Shown one piece after another: positions 30,095-38,940 of a stretch of DNA of 56,221 nucleotides. A program made the translations under genes and the position numbers. Each line of letters opens with the position of its first letter. Positions within the stretch are counted from its first letter, which is position 1. The notes under the pieces were generated by a model. That model saw only the letters and a program-made list of their open reading frames with translations. It was not told where the DNA came from and did not search any database. Source of the stretch: Bacillus sp. AFS037270 (lineage in GTDB: Bacteria; Bacillota; Bacilli; Bacillales_B; DSM-18226); contig NZ_NUNF01000062.1 of the NCBI RefSeq assembly GCF_002585305.1, forward strand, positions 8,978 to 65,198, written 5' to 3'.

Positions 30095-30101
30095 GTTTTC
30101 C

Positions 30102-30130
30102 ATTATACATAGATGTCTATGTTTTTTCAA
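30102..30130 (-). promoter_or_regulatory. sigma-A promoter of the MarR gene with embedded operator
   Basis: On the minus strand TTGAAA (30130-30125) and TATAAT (30107-30102) are separated by exactly 17 bp. The palindrome ACATAGACATCTATGT (30122-30107) fills the spacer. Binding there would block RNA polymerase directly. Confidence 0.75.
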
Positions 30131-30372
30131 GTGAATCACTATTTGTATAACTTTGTGGAAAGTTTTACTTAAATTAAGGCACCCGTTAGCCATCCATGAA
30201 TCGCTAAAAAGATCGCTAAAAACCAGCTCTTCACCACAGAGAATGAAAATATTGTTAAACCGTCAATACTGACTGTCGCTCCCTAACGGGAAGCACACAT
30301 GGTAGATTAATCCTATTCTGGCTGTTGCACCAGCCTCCAATAATATCCAGTCCCGTGGAAAGGATGTTTTCA

Positions 30373-30726
30373 ATGGAAGTAGTCATTGAAAGTGCATGTG
30401 GTATAGATGTTTATTAAGACAACATTACTGCATGTATTATTACTTCACAAGGAAAGGAGATTCAAACGTTTTTTGCCAAAACAGTTTTTCTTTTAAAACT
30501 GCTCGATCAGCTTCTAATAGATTAACAATTGGCTTCCAATATACAGTCGTACTTTCCATGGCAGTTACGTATCTCTTATTATCTCTGCACACGGAAAGAA
30601 ATGTATGTAGACTTAGGCGAAGACTACTTTGATAAAAAAAGTCAGCAATCCATTGTTCGGCATTCACTACGAAGACTTGAAAGTTTAGGATACACAGTTA
30701 CTTTAAAAGAACCAGAAGCATCTTAA
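30373..30726. mobile_element. scrambled IS110-family transposase remnant
   Basis: Three pieces of one IS110/IS1111-type transposase. The plus strand from 30373 gives the N-terminus (MEVVIESACGIDV, a stop where Lys is expected, then DNITACIITSQGKEIQTF). The minus strand at about 30485-30590 gives the middle (YVTAMESTTVYWKPIVNLLE), inverted. The plus strand at about 30600-30726 gives the tail (DLGEDYFDKKSQQSIVRHSL, ending in LESLGYTVTLKE). Most of the protein, including the catalytic Ser domain, is gone. The surrounding 30195-30936 holds no other gene I can support. Confidence 0.65.
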
Positions 30727-30936
30727 TCTATTCAACTCTATTACAAAGATCATGAATTAGGCGCTCTCCCCTTTTTTAAAAATGAATGAGCTGCTTCTTC
30801 TTCAGTATTGCCTTTTTTCCTGAATTACAGAAGTTTATTTTCATGGTAGTTGAAGTGCGTTTATTCACAAACTTTTGCTAAAACAAGTTTATTGAATTAA
30901 GTTTTAAAGCAGAAGCTAGTATGATTACCATACTTA

Positions 30937-32085
30937 CTACTCCAATCCATAAAAGAGTTGTATAGGTGAACTCCAAGTTAATCCTTTTCCGAAGAAGAGC
31001 AACTCACGCAAACCTTGTATCATAAATCGCATGGGCAACCAAGAATAAACCCAATCTCGATAAAATGGAGACATCATTTCTGGAGCCATTGAAAGCAGTG
31101 GTTCACCAAAGAATAACATTAATCCAAATAAGGGTAAACTTTTCATCCCCAACAACGAAAGTACCGCTAAAATCATTAGGAAAAAGCTAAAAGAAGTAAT
31201 CGATAGGAATAAATCTGTATCCGTAAACTGTGGAATATGAAGTCCTACCATTTCACCTGCCAGCCAAGTTAAACCATATCCACTGACAAGGGAAATAATC
31301 GCACCTATTAAAATTTGTCCTATCTTTACGATAAGGTTCTCTTTCCGATTTGAAATTGATAATTTTCTAACAGCCATAAAGATAATTGCAGCACTTGCCA
31401 AGCTTCCTATCCATAATGGCTGAAATAAGGAAACAGGAGAATTTCCGTTTGCACTATTAGTACCAATTTCATTAACATTTGTGACTTTTTTTGATATAGG
31501 AGTCGCTAAGCTTGCAGCTTGTTTTACTGTTAATGTTGCTCCTTGTTTTTCAAATCCTTGAAGGAGTTGGGTACGAATATTGTTGTTCATACTGTCAACC
31601 ACTCCATTCAAGACCCGTCCCGCCATCGTTGAGGCAGCTGTATTCATTCCCTGATTGATATATATTTGAACTTCAGGTGAAGAAGGTGCTGGTGTCCTTA
31701 ATGATGCCTGATTAGCACTGAAATCTTTCGGAATGACCAATGCTGCATAATATTTTTGCTCATCCATTCCTTTTTGTGCTTCCTCTGCTGTTTTTACTTC
31801 AACCCATTTTACAGCAGGGTCTTCATCTGTTGTTGTATTTTTTTCCATTGTTTCAACGATGGTTTTACCCATATTCATTTCTGGTTGATTAGGACTTTGC
31901 ACTCCCTCATCCTCATTTACGATTGCAATAGGCAGATTTTTGGGTTGTGGCTGGACTGATGGAAATAATGTTAGTGAAAAAATAAAAATTACTGCCAATA
32001 CAATAATTGGTGACAGCAATACTAGTTTGTTTTTAATAACAACTAAAGCGAAAATTAATAGGGGTACATTTATACACACTATCAA
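30937..32085 (-). CDS. YhgE/Pip-like ABC-2 membrane protein, damaged at both ends
   Basis: A 382-codon frame. It has an N-terminal membrane helix, an extracellular domain (PKNLPIAIVNEDEGVQSP through GMNTAASTMAGRVLNGV) and a cluster of C-terminal helices, as in YhgE/Pip and ABC-2-type efflux permeases. The C-terminus ends early in FYGLE; one frame over, the sequence continues as a good last helix (LLWIGVVSMVIILASALKLN) to a stop at 30878, so a frameshift near 30970 removed about 28 residues. The 5' end overlaps a TetR fragment on the other strand, and no ribosome binding site precedes any start. It is probably non-functional. Confidence 0.6.
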   Translation of the reverse strand: MIVCINVPLLIFALVVIKNKLVLLSPIIVLAVIFIFSLTLFPSVQPQPKNLPIAIVNEDEGVQSPNQPEMNMGKTIVETMEKNTTTDEDPAVKWVEVKTAEEAQKGMDEQKYYAALVIPKDFSANQASLRTPAPSSPEVQIYINQGMNTAASTMAGRVLNGVVDSMNNNIRTQLLQGFEKQGATLTVKQAASLATPISKKVTNVNEIGTNSANGNSPVSLFQPLWIGSLASAAIIFMAVRKLSISNRKENLIVKIGQILIGAIISLVSGYGLTWLAGEMVGLHIPQFTDTDLFLSITSFSFFLMILAVLSLLGMKSLPLFGLMLFFGEPLLSMAPEMMSPFYRDWVYSWLPMRFMIQGLRELLFFGKGLTWSSPIQLFYGLE

Positions 32086-32541
32086 GACAAATTTGATTTA
32101 ATGACCAAATGCGAAGAAGAGATTATGCTTGAAATGTCCAGAATTGCAAAGCAGAACTTCCCAGGTGTTATTGCCGCACTTGAAACCAACTCACCGACTG
32201 CAACACCATTATCCCTTTCAGTTTTAATATTTGAGTATCTTAATGAAAATAGTGGTTTTATGAAAGCTGTGTTAGGTCCAAAAGGCGATTTATCTTTTCA
32301 AACAAGACTGAAAGATTTTATGTGGAAAACGCTGTTTGGAAATGAACCAAACGCAATTATTAAGGAGGAAAATTTACTTGTTCCAGGACAATATTTAGCT
32401 TCTTACGTTGCGTCTGCACATATAGGAGTAATTCAACAATGGTTAGATAGTGGCAGGAAAGAATCTCCTCAAGAGATAGCTCGAATCCTATCAACAATAA
32501 CAGTAAATGGACCCTTCTTTGCATTCGGATTAAAAAAATAA
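32036..32541 (+). pseudogene. TetR-family regulator lacking most of its HTH
   Basis: The plus strand reads ITTKAKINRGTF, then after a one-base shift THYQDKFDLMTKCEEEI, which is the end of a TetR HTH and the start of its ligand domain. The rest of the ligand-binding domain is intact to 32541. The first about 30 residues, with most of the DNA-binding helices, are missing. The sequence in their place is the 5' end of the YhgE-like gene in the opposite direction. Such regulators commonly sit beside YhgE-like efflux genes. Confidence 0.7.
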
Positions 32542-32552
32542 ATTAATCAAGT

Positions 32553-32592
32553 AAAAGGGACAGTCCCATAGAAAAAACGGTACTGTCCCTTT
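32553..32592 (+). terminator. terminator after the TetR remnant
   Basis: AAAGGGACAGT and ACTGTCCCTTT are perfect 11-bp arms with a loop of about 17 nt, ending in a T-run on the plus strand. It lies 13 bases after the TetR stop. Confidence 0.75.
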
Positions 32593-32604
32593 ATTAATTA
32601 TATG

Positions 32605-32683
32605 CTTCTTCAGCTAAACCGCCACGTTAGCTGAACAAGAAAAAGCGACTGCTCCTATTGAACAATCGCACCCTTTAGTCTAA
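32605..32683. repeat. short dispersed repeat, copy 1
   Basis: Contains GTTAGCTGAACAAG and GCACCCTTTAGT, variants of a core YGCRCCCKTTAGTTGAAYAA seen at least six times between 32.6 and 39.2 kb. Copies are usually preceded by a short imperfect hairpin and lie between genes. Confidence 0.55.
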
Positions 32684-32762
32684 GTACAATATTTCACAAT
32701 CTTCATACTATAACTATCATGCTTTATTAGACCAACATGCACATTCTTTGCCGTTATCTATG

Positions 32763-33602
32763 TTATCGGGTACCGCCTGTAAGATGCGCGTCAAACATAT
32801 CAATGATTTCTAGGAACCTATCAGCTTCCCGGAAAACATGGTCTGCTAAAAGAGGATGAATAATGCTCTTTATTTTACATTGCTCAATTAAATCACGGGC
32901 TGTTTTCTTAAAGTCCCTAAGAGATGAGACCGACACCCGATTTTGATCAAGGAATTGATCTAACAGAGGAACTGTTTGAGATTGTGGCTTCATAGATTCT
33001 AAGTCCCTTGCTTGATACAGCAATTGATCAAAATCATTGCTGAAATTCCGTGCTACATCAACTAGCTTCCTTTCGGACGGATCTAATAGATGACCAATAA
33101 ATTTGGCATGGTCTGCCATAATCCTTAAGAAGAAGACATTTTCTTTAATAATGGCATCTGGGAGCGATTGCAATTTTCCTTCATTTAATTCAATTAATCG
33201 TTTTCTAAAATAATTAGCTTCCCTACTTGTATGGTCAACTAATAGTGGAAAATTATTTGCCCCCGGCAATTTGCATGTGAGAATTAGTCCTAATACTTTC
33301 CGTTTAAATACGAAAATATTAGTTGCAGCTTGTTGTACCTCTGAATTAAATCTTCTTATTTGTTCCGGATCAGTTTGATTATTAAAGGAATGTGCAGTTT
33401 GTTCGATGTGTTCAAATAATCGATAAAATTGATTAGCCTCTTGAATTAGTTGAGTATCCTCTGCTCTAAAACCTAATCGAAGAAATAAAGAATGCTCTTT
33501 CATGATCCTAGCCCAAAAACGTATTTCATTTAAAGAGCGTTCAACAAACAATCCAGATGTAACACCGGTATCAGCATGGAAAGATGTATCATCCCCGTTC
33601 AT
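32763..33602 (-). CDS. DUF2935 family protein
   Basis: A 279-residue, all-helical protein made of two similar halves, each beginning with an E-x-x-F-W/R motif (NEIRFWARIMKEHSLFLRLG and REANYFRKRLIELNEGK). This matches DUF2935, a family found almost only in spore formers and related to hemerythrin- or ferritin-like bundles; conserved His/Glu residues (EHSLF, DHTSRE, DHAKFI, DHVFREA) suggest a metal site. Its role is unknown. The start chosen is ATG at 33602, 7 bp after GGGGAGG; the frame is open 54 codons upstream without a site. Confidence 0.82.
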   Translation of the reverse strand: MNGDDTSFHADTGVTSGLFVERSLNEIRFWARIMKEHSLFLRLGFRAEDTQLIQEANQFYRLFEHIEQTAHSFNNQTDPEQIRRFNSEVQQAATNIFVFKRKVLGLILTCKLPGANNFPLLVDHTSREANYFRKRLIELNEGKLQSLPDAIIKENVFFLRIMADHAKFIGHLLDPSERKLVDVARNFSNDFDQLLYQARDLESMKPQSQTVPLLDQFLDQNRVSVSSLRDFKKTARDLIEQCKIKSIIHPLLADHVFREADRFLEIIDMFDAHLTGGTR

Positions 33603-33780
33603 TCTATAACCTCCCCGAAATACTTCTTTTGTTCTATTCATATTTACATTGTCATTTGAATATGCCTTAAAGCAAAAGTTCCGTTTTATTTGAAAGTTAT
33701 GAAATAAAGAGGACTTTATCTTTGTTCTGCCTATGACTATCGTTAAAAATCTTAGTTTCCCCACATTAATCTTATGAAAC

Positions 33781-33862
33781 TAAACTGCACCTTTAGTTGA
33801 ACAACAAAAAAAGAGCTGCCACCGTAACTCCATCAACTCAAGCACCCGATAGCTTAATAACA
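33781..33862. repeat. short dispersed repeat, copy 2
   Basis: Contains TGCACCTTTAGTTGAACAAC and later GCACCCGATAGCTTAAT around a short inverted repeat. It is the same family as at 32605 and lies between the DUF2935 gene and the hydrolase gene. Confidence 0.55.
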
Positions 33863-33877
33863 CCTTAGTTAATTTAA

Positions 33878-34471
33878 TTAATGTTTCACAATAAATTTCA
33901 CCAATTCGTTAAATGCTTTTTGTGCAGATTTTACATTATATTTTGGAGAGTAGGGGTCACTGAATCCGTGCGTTCCGTTAAATTTATGTAATTCGATATT
34001 CTTTTTATCTAAAGTTAAAATTAACTCGTCCACATTAAATGATTGTTCTTCTTGCGGAAAGAATAGCATTGTAGGACATTGTGGTGTTAATTCTACATAA
34101 TCCCGAATACGTGAACCATAGTATCCAACTATTCCAGCGACACATTCTTCCTCACTACATAACCAAGCAACAGTTGCCCCTACACTAAACCCAATGATAA
34201 ATATTTTTTGGTATTCATCTTTAACATCTGATAATATATGTTTTATTTTATGTATAGCGTGAGTGAATCCTACTTTCTCCATAAAATTACGATAAGCATC
34301 TTCCTCTTGAGAATAATCAAAAGGTGTCTCTGATTCTAAAAAATTTGGACAAATGACATCAAAACTCTGTTTTGATAGAAATTCACAAAAACTCTTCATA
34401 TGTTGGTTAATTCCATAAATTTCGTGTATAACAATGATAACAGTACCAGACTTTTTATTTATTTGAATCAT
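33878..34471 (-). CDS. dienelactone hydrolase-family protein
   Basis: A 197-residue alpha/beta hydrolase of the dienelactone hydrolase family: HEIYGIN near the start with the family Glu (17), nucleophile elbow GFSVGA with Ser96 (classical enzymes have Cys here), and C-terminal GTHGFSDP with the catalytic His. Classical members open lactones in chlorocatechol breakdown, but most small relatives are uncharacterised esterases. It is not linked to the ring-cleavage locus at 3-6 kb. It seems to be a single-gene unit. Confidence 0.82.
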   Translation of the reverse strand: MIQINKKSGTVIIVIHEIYGINQHMKSFCEFLSKQSFDVICPNFLESETPFDYSQEEDAYRNFMEKVGFTHAIHKIKHILSDVKDEYQKIFIIGFSVGATVAWLCSEEECVAGIVGYYGSRIRDYVELTPQCPTMLFFPQEEQSFNVDELILTLDKKNIELHKFNGTHGFSDPYSPKYNVKSAQKAFNELVKFIVKH

Positions 34472-34535
34472 TTTGTAGCCCCCTTGAACTGATACTCAAA
34501 TTATACATATTAATACCCATTATATCATTCCTGCT

Positions 34536-34622
34536 TCCACTAACCTGACCGTTAGTAAAAAAGAAAACTGCCTTAATGACAGCTCCGATCTTGAACTCTT
34601 GCACCCTTTAGTTGAACAATAG
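34536..34622. repeat. short dispersed repeat, copy 3
   Basis: Contains GACCGTTAGTAAAAAAG and then TTGCACCCTTTAGTTGAACA, the best match to the family core. It lies just upstream of the hydrolase gene. The rest of 34472-34884 shows nothing I can name. Confidence 0.55.
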
Positions 34623-34884
34623 GGTATATAGCTACGGCTTCAAATAATTCACAGTATTTTCATCACATTCTATTCAAACTTCCAATTGGATGTCAAACAC
34701 TTCCCTTTTTTGGGAATCAAAATATTCAGAAATATATACATGTTCACCTAACCGTTTAGACTCACTTAATGTTACACGCAAAATATCTCTAATCTCATAA
34801 ATTAGGAGTTTGTTTTCTTTCTATTCCTATAGGTGTGTTTAGCTGCACATTCACCACCGCATGTAGCAGTTTTAAATATCTCTT

Positions 34885-35249
34885 TTATTGGAAATGATTT
34901 TCTAAGCCGGTACACTGTTTATTAATTTCCCAAACTCGATAATAAAAGGGTTTGGCAAAAGTAATTTTTTCCCCTGTGTCTTCATCTTCTTTCTCTTTCC
35001 ACAGCCAATAGACAATGATATGGGAATTTTTTAGTTCTTCTTTTTTAATTCGTCCACCCGCTTCTAAAATCTGTTTTTTGGAAGCATATTCCCCTGGCTC
35101 CACCAGAAAAACATTGATTCCTCGTATGGTTTTTGTGTTTTCCAATTGACCGCATTTGTATTGGTCCACGGCTGGCGCCACGGTGCAACGCACTTCTCTA
35201 ATTTTCCAATGATTTTTTCTGTAATGATTTCATAAACACTTTTTGTCAT
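34885..35249 (-). pseudogene. ArdC-like (DUF1738) antirestriction/ssDNA-binding protein, broken
   Basis: From the ATG at 35249 the frame reads like the N-terminus of ArdC (VYEIITEKIIGKLEKCVAPW, then NTNAVNWKTQKPYE). A frameshift near 35125 moves the rest to another frame (RGINVFLVEPGEYASKKQ, then GGRIKKEELKNSHIIVYWLW). It stops after about 120 residues, whereas ArdC proteins are about 300, so the metallopeptidase-like C-terminal domain is missing. ArdC binds ssDNA and protects incoming plasmids from restriction. AAAGGAGG precedes the ATG. The 35310-35740 element lies directly upstream. Confidence 0.75.
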
Positions 35250-35309
35250 TTTGTTTTTCCTCCTTTGATTTTTTGAAGTTTTGTTTAAGATTTTCTTTTT
35301 CCTTTTGAC

Positions 35310-35740
35310 TTGCGAAGCGAGTGAGTTCCCCAAAGGGGGATGATTTTTCCCCTTTTGCAAGTAGAACGAAAAACACGCATAGGCAATGGGTCAAGGGTGC
35401 TCTTCGCACAAAAAGTTTTTTGCTGTTGCGAAAGCGTCCTTAAGCAAAAGACTTTTTTGCCCCTTGACCGATTGACTATCCTTTTTAGCTTCTAGCCGGT
35501 AAGGTTCGGGTGTCCTGCCGGCTGGAAGGTTAGAAGGCTTGCGCTGTTTTACGATTCGGAAGGCAAAAGGGAAAAATAAATAACAAAAGCAGCCGTTTCG
35601 GCTGCTCTCCTTTTGTTTTTTATTCTCTTGATCTTTCAATTTTTTGATCTTCCGGTTTTCGGCTCGTTCGGTATGGCGGCGTAAGCCGTAAAGGGAACAG
35701 AAACCTACAGAGTGTAGGCATGAGCCGTACAGACCGTGGT
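35310..35740 (-). repeat. large structured repeat element, copy 1 (upstream of ardC-like gene)
   Basis: One of three copies of a long non-coding element, all in the same orientation. In minus-strand sense it starts near 35740, lacks the 5' module of the other copies, and has the shared core (35740 to about 35463) and the 3' module (to 35310), ending about 60 nt before the ardC-like ATG. Visible stems: CCTACA/TGTAGG, AGCAGCCG/CGGCTGCT (35588-35606, followed by a U-rich run), AGCCGG/CCGGCT, and a long closing stem GGTCAAGGG/CCCTTGACC. The core is richer in GC than its surroundings. Short frames inside it look spurious. Confidence 0.75.
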
Positions 35741-35929
35741 TTTTTATTAAAAGTCAATATATTTTATTAATGAGTTGATAAAAGGGAAGAATTATATAAT
35801 GTTGCACATTATATAAGGCAAAAAGGAAGGATAGATAAAATTTGCTTTATCTATCCTTCTTTGTACTACATTTAACCTCATTTACTACAACAACATTAAG
35901 ATTTACTAAGATAAAATAAGAAATAGTTG

Positions 35930-36022
35930 TTCCATTAAAGCGCCCGTTTGCTGAAGATCAGGATAATTGTTATGATAGCTGCCTTTAGCTTGTTTAACGG
36001 TACAGTTAGTTCAACAAGCACT
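35930..36022. repeat. short dispersed repeat, copy 4
   Basis: Starts ATTAAAGCGCCCGTTTGCTG and ends with ACAGTTAGTTCAACAAG. It lies just past the stop of the RraB-like gene, as copies commonly do at gene ends. Confidence 0.5.
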
Positions 36023-36024
36023 AA

Positions 36025-36360
36025 TTAATCAACCATTACTCCCCATCCATCCGAGTATACATTATAAGGTTTACTTAATTCATTTAGTCGTTTTTGAATA
36101 TCAACAATATCTTCGTGAATTAAAAGCATTTTTACAAAACAATAACAGGTCCAGTCCTCGGTCTCTTCATCTTGTTCTAATTCGTAATTAAACCCATCAT
36201 CGCTTAATAATTTTAATACAGCTTCGCCACTCTTTTTATCTGGAACTGCAACAAAGAAATCAACATTTTGTGGCTTTTTAAAATCAACACCATCTTTATA
36301 AAGCATTTTTAACACTTGTCCATCTTCATCATTAGGGAATTTTTTAGGGAATAAAATCAA
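36025..36360 (-). CDS. RraB-family (ribonuclease E inhibitor B-like) protein
   Basis: A 111-residue protein with the RraB-family pattern: FPNDEDGQVLKMLYKDGVD at the start, then VDFFVAVPDKKSGEAVLKLL and C-terminal YSDGWGVMVD. In E. coli RraB inhibits RNase E; bacilli lack a true RNase E, so the name describes the fold only and the role here is unknown. It is a single gene flanked by dispersed repeats. The usual family length is about 110-140. Confidence 0.8.
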   Translation of the reverse strand: MILFPKKFPNDEDGQVLKMLYKDGVDFKKPQNVDFFVAVPDKKSGEAVLKLLSDDGFNYELEQDEETEDWTCYCFVKMLLIHEDIVDIQKRLNELSKPYNVYSDGWGVMVD

Positions 36361-36504
36361 TTTTATCGTCTACTAGTTTAGTCAGCTAAATTATCTAATA
36401 CTTTGATTTTATCAAATACTATCGTCTATTAATATAGTTATTCTTTAACTAACTTTATTACTTCAATAAGAAAAGGCGATTACATTTGTTAAGCGCTAAA
36501 CATA

Positions 36505-36555
36505 AAGAAAAAGCACAATTCTTGCTGCAGAATTGCGCCCGATAGTTGAATAACT
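36505..36555. repeat. short dispersed repeat, copy 5
   Basis: Hairpin GCACAATTCT/AGAATTGCGC with a 6-nt loop, followed by CCGATAGTTGAATAAC. This copy shows the hairpin-plus-core layout of the family most clearly. Confidence 0.55.
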
Positions 36556-36567
36556 TTCATATTTCAA

Positions 36568-36775
36568 TTAACCCATATCCCCAACATATGCTTGAGCCAT
36601 TTCGTTACGAATACCGTAATTTATTAAATGAGGTATCATAGCTTTTCGATAAAAATCATATTTAATAATTCTTCTAATGGTATCCATCCAAGTGCCACTT
36701 GTTCAGAATCAGTTTCAATTCCTTTACCAAAACCACTTTCATCTATTATGGTATAGGCGAAAAGATGAACAACAA
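36568..36775 (-). pseudogene. C-terminal remnant of a NUDIX-like hydrolase
   Basis: The minus strand reads VVHLFAYTIIDESGFG, then EQVALGWIPLEELLN, which fits the end of a NUDIX hydrolase. After a frameshift it continues as YDFYRKAMIPHLINYGIRNE to a stop at 36568. The NUDIX box itself is absent. Between it and the TetR gene (36776-36901) is GC-rich DNA that I cannot assign. Confidence 0.45.
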
Positions 36776-36901
36776 CATGAACATGAGTATCCCAGCATCT
36801 CGGGCGGCGGGAGCACGGCATCGAAATCTACCTCAGCGATCTCTTGAATTCGCCTCATCAGTAAAGCAAAGGGACACTCCTCGTAAGATTTGGGTATCTA
36901 T

Positions 36902-37480
36902 TCAATCCGAATTAATTCCTGTAAATGAATATTTCACTAAATTTTCAACATAAACATCATCCAAATTTTCACCTATCACAAGCAATCTATAGAAAATTGG
37001 CCCATAAATGAGGTCAATGCTTAAATCGAGATCGAGATTTCCCCTCAATTCCCCGCGCTGAACCCCCCGTTCCATAAGATGCCTAGCCTCAAGCCGGCGA
37101 GGATGGAAGTATCTGGTCCGGTATGCCTTCGCCAGCCCTGAATCAAATTGCCCTTCACCAATCAGCTCCTTAATGATTTTACCCTCCCGACTGGTCAAAA
37201 ACCGAGCTAAACTAGTGGCATGGATGAGTATGTCATTAAATACTGAACCCGTGTCGGGCACCGGCAGTCTTGCCGCAGCAGCAGATAGAAAGCCGTCCAT
37301 AACAACGGCTGCTTTGTTGGGCCACCATTTATAAATTGTGGCTTTACTAACCCTGGCACGCTCAGCAATTTTCTCTACAGTGACCGTTCCAAAGCCATTT
37401 TCCAACAACAAATCATATGAAGCAGAAAGGATAGACTTTTGCGTTTCAACATTACGTGGACGTCCTCTTTTGGCATTCAC
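36902..37480 (-). CDS. TetR/AcrR-family regulator of the divergent MFS pump
   Basis: A 192-residue TetR protein. The HTH is clear (TVEKIAERARVSKATIYKWW, residues about 34-53) after an RGRPR N-terminal arm. The ligand domain follows. Its base composition is richer in GC than most of the window, as is the divergent transporter, which suggests the pair moved together. Three copies of a 17-bp operator-like motif lie in the gap between the two genes, so it probably represses itself and the pump. Confidence 0.88.
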   Translation of the reverse strand: MNAKRGRPRNVETQKSILSASYDLLLENGFGTVTVEKIAERARVSKATIYKWWPNKAAVVMDGFLSAAAARLPVPDTGSVFNDILIHATSLARFLTSREGKIIKELIGEGQFDSGLAKAYRTRYFHPRRLEARHLMERGVQRGELRGNLDLDLSIDLIYGPIFYRLLVIGENLDDVYVENLVKYSFTGINSD

Positions 37481-37505
37481 ACGAATCCTCCCCTTTACAA
37501 TAAAA

Positions 37506-37617
37506 ACTATACGTTCATTATACTAAATATTCAACAAAAAGAAAAAATAGCTATTTACAAAACCGAACGTTCAGTATATTATTTAAATATCAATTACTAA
37601 ACTATACGTACATTATT
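37506..37617. promoter_or_regulatory. three TetR-type operator motifs
   Basis: ACTATACGTTCATTATA (37506-37522), ACCGAACGTTCAGTATA (37562-37578) and ACTATACGTACATTATT (37601-37617) share the pattern ACYRWACGTWCAKTATW. They cover the divergent TetR/MFS promoter gap; a TTTACA and TATATT pair overlaps the middle copy. Confidence 0.7.
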
Positions 37618-37690
37618 TAATTTGTCATGGCAGTACTGAATATTGTTAGCACTGCCGCACACACAATTAATGAAAATTGGGAGGATTACA

Positions 37691-38896
37691 ATGCAAACGA
37701 ATCAAGTTATCGAGGGTAAACGCATTTCAAGCTGGATTATGTTTCTGTTAGCGTCCGCATGTGGTCTTATTGTCGCCAATCTTTATTATGCGCAAACCCT
37801 GGTAGGACCTATCAGTGTCTCTACGGGTCTTTCTTCCGCAGCAGCAGGATTAATTGTCACCTTAACACAAATCGGTTATGTTGCAGGGCTGCTGTTTATC
37901 GTACCGCTTAGTGACATTATTGAAAATCGGCGCCTCGTGGCAGTATCACTAATTGTTGTGGTATGTGCATTGCTTGCGGCAACATTCGCCTCCAATGCGC
38001 TATTTTTCCTGACTGCGTCCCTGTTTATTGGACTGGGATCTGTGGTAGCCCAAATACTGGTTCCCTATGCCGCCCATTTAGCGTCTGAAGAGCAGCGCGG
38101 CCGCGTGGTCGGAAACGTGATGAGTGGACTCTTACTCGGAATTATGTTTGCCAGGCCGGTGGCAAGCTTTATAACCAGCATTTGGGGATGGCAAACAGTA
38201 TTTGCTTTATCGGCGATTGTTATCGCTCTATTGACGGTTCTGTTGTCACGTATTCTCCCTGAGCGTAGACCTTCACCTACGCTAAACTACGGTAAATTAA
38301 TTGTCTCTTTAGGCACCCTCTTAAAACAAACGCCTATATTGCGCCGCCGCGGCATTTATCAAGCTTGTTTATTTGGCGCCTTTAGCCTGTTTTGGACTGT
38401 GGTTCCTTTGCGATTGGTGGATGATTTCGGAATGTCCCAGCAAGGCATCGCATTGTTTGCATTGGCAGGTGTGGGAGGCGCGATAGCAGCGCCGATAGCT
38501 GGAAGACTGGCGGATAAAGGCTGGACCGAATTTTTGACCGGACTCGCAATGATTATTGCTTCCTTGTCTTTTTTGCTGGCATTTCTTTTTCAAGGTAATT
38601 CAGCAACGGCTCTCACATTGCTCATTCTTACTGCTATTATGCTGGATGCGGCCGTATCGGGAAATCTTGTGCTTGGACAGCGAGCGATTTATTCATTGGG
38701 GAGTGAAGCAAGAGGACGACTGAACGGACTTTTCATGTCTATATTCTTTATTGGCGGAGCAATTGGCTCTTCTTTGGGTGGTTGGTCTTATGCTCATGGC
38801 GGCTGGAGTTTCACATCTCTAATTGGAGTTGTTATGCCGCTTTTAGCCTTACTTTACTTTCTTACTGAAAAAAGAACCATCCGTAAAGGACGTTGA
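37691..38896 (+). CDS. MFS transporter, TetR-controlled
   Basis: A 401-residue major facilitator with about 12 helices. Blocks include ACGLIVANLYYAQTLVGPIS, the motif-A-like loop PLSDIIENRRLV, and EQRGRVVGNVMSGLLLGIMF with a second-half motif RLADKG. It resembles YnfM/YdhP-like drug or metabolite exporters; the substrate is not known. The start chosen is ATG at 37691, 6 bp after GGGAGGA; a longer frame upstream has no site. Moderately GC-rich, like its regulator. Confidence 0.85.
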   Translation: MQTNQVIEGKRISSWIMFLLASACGLIVANLYYAQTLVGPISVSTGLSSAAAGLIVTLTQIGYVAGLLFIVPLSDIIENRRLVAVSLIVVVCALLAATFASNALFFLTASLFIGLGSVVAQILVPYAAHLASEEQRGRVVGNVMSGLLLGIMFARPVASFITSIWGWQTVFALSAIVIALLTVLLSRILPERRPSPTLNYGKLIVSLGTLLKQTPILRRRGIYQACLFGAFSLFWTVVPLRLVDDFGMSQQGIALFALAGVGGAIAAPIAGRLADKGWTEFLTGLAMIIASLSFLLAFLFQGNSATALTLLILTAIMLDAAVSGNLVLGQRAIYSLGSEARGRLNGLFMSIFFIGGAIGSSLGGWSYAHGGWSFTSLIGVVMPLLALLYFLTEKRTIRKGR

Positions 38897-38940
38897 AACC
38901 CTTGCAGATGGTTCAGGGCAGTGAAACTCCCCCAAAAGCG

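Noticed and set aside
35391..35639. 82-codon minus-strand frame inside repeat copy 1, with similar frames in the other copies
   Set aside because: The shared block (FRIVKQRKPSNLPAG) follows from DNA conservation; the frames have different ends, no ribosome binding sites and are interrupted in copy 2. Stems explain the conservation better.
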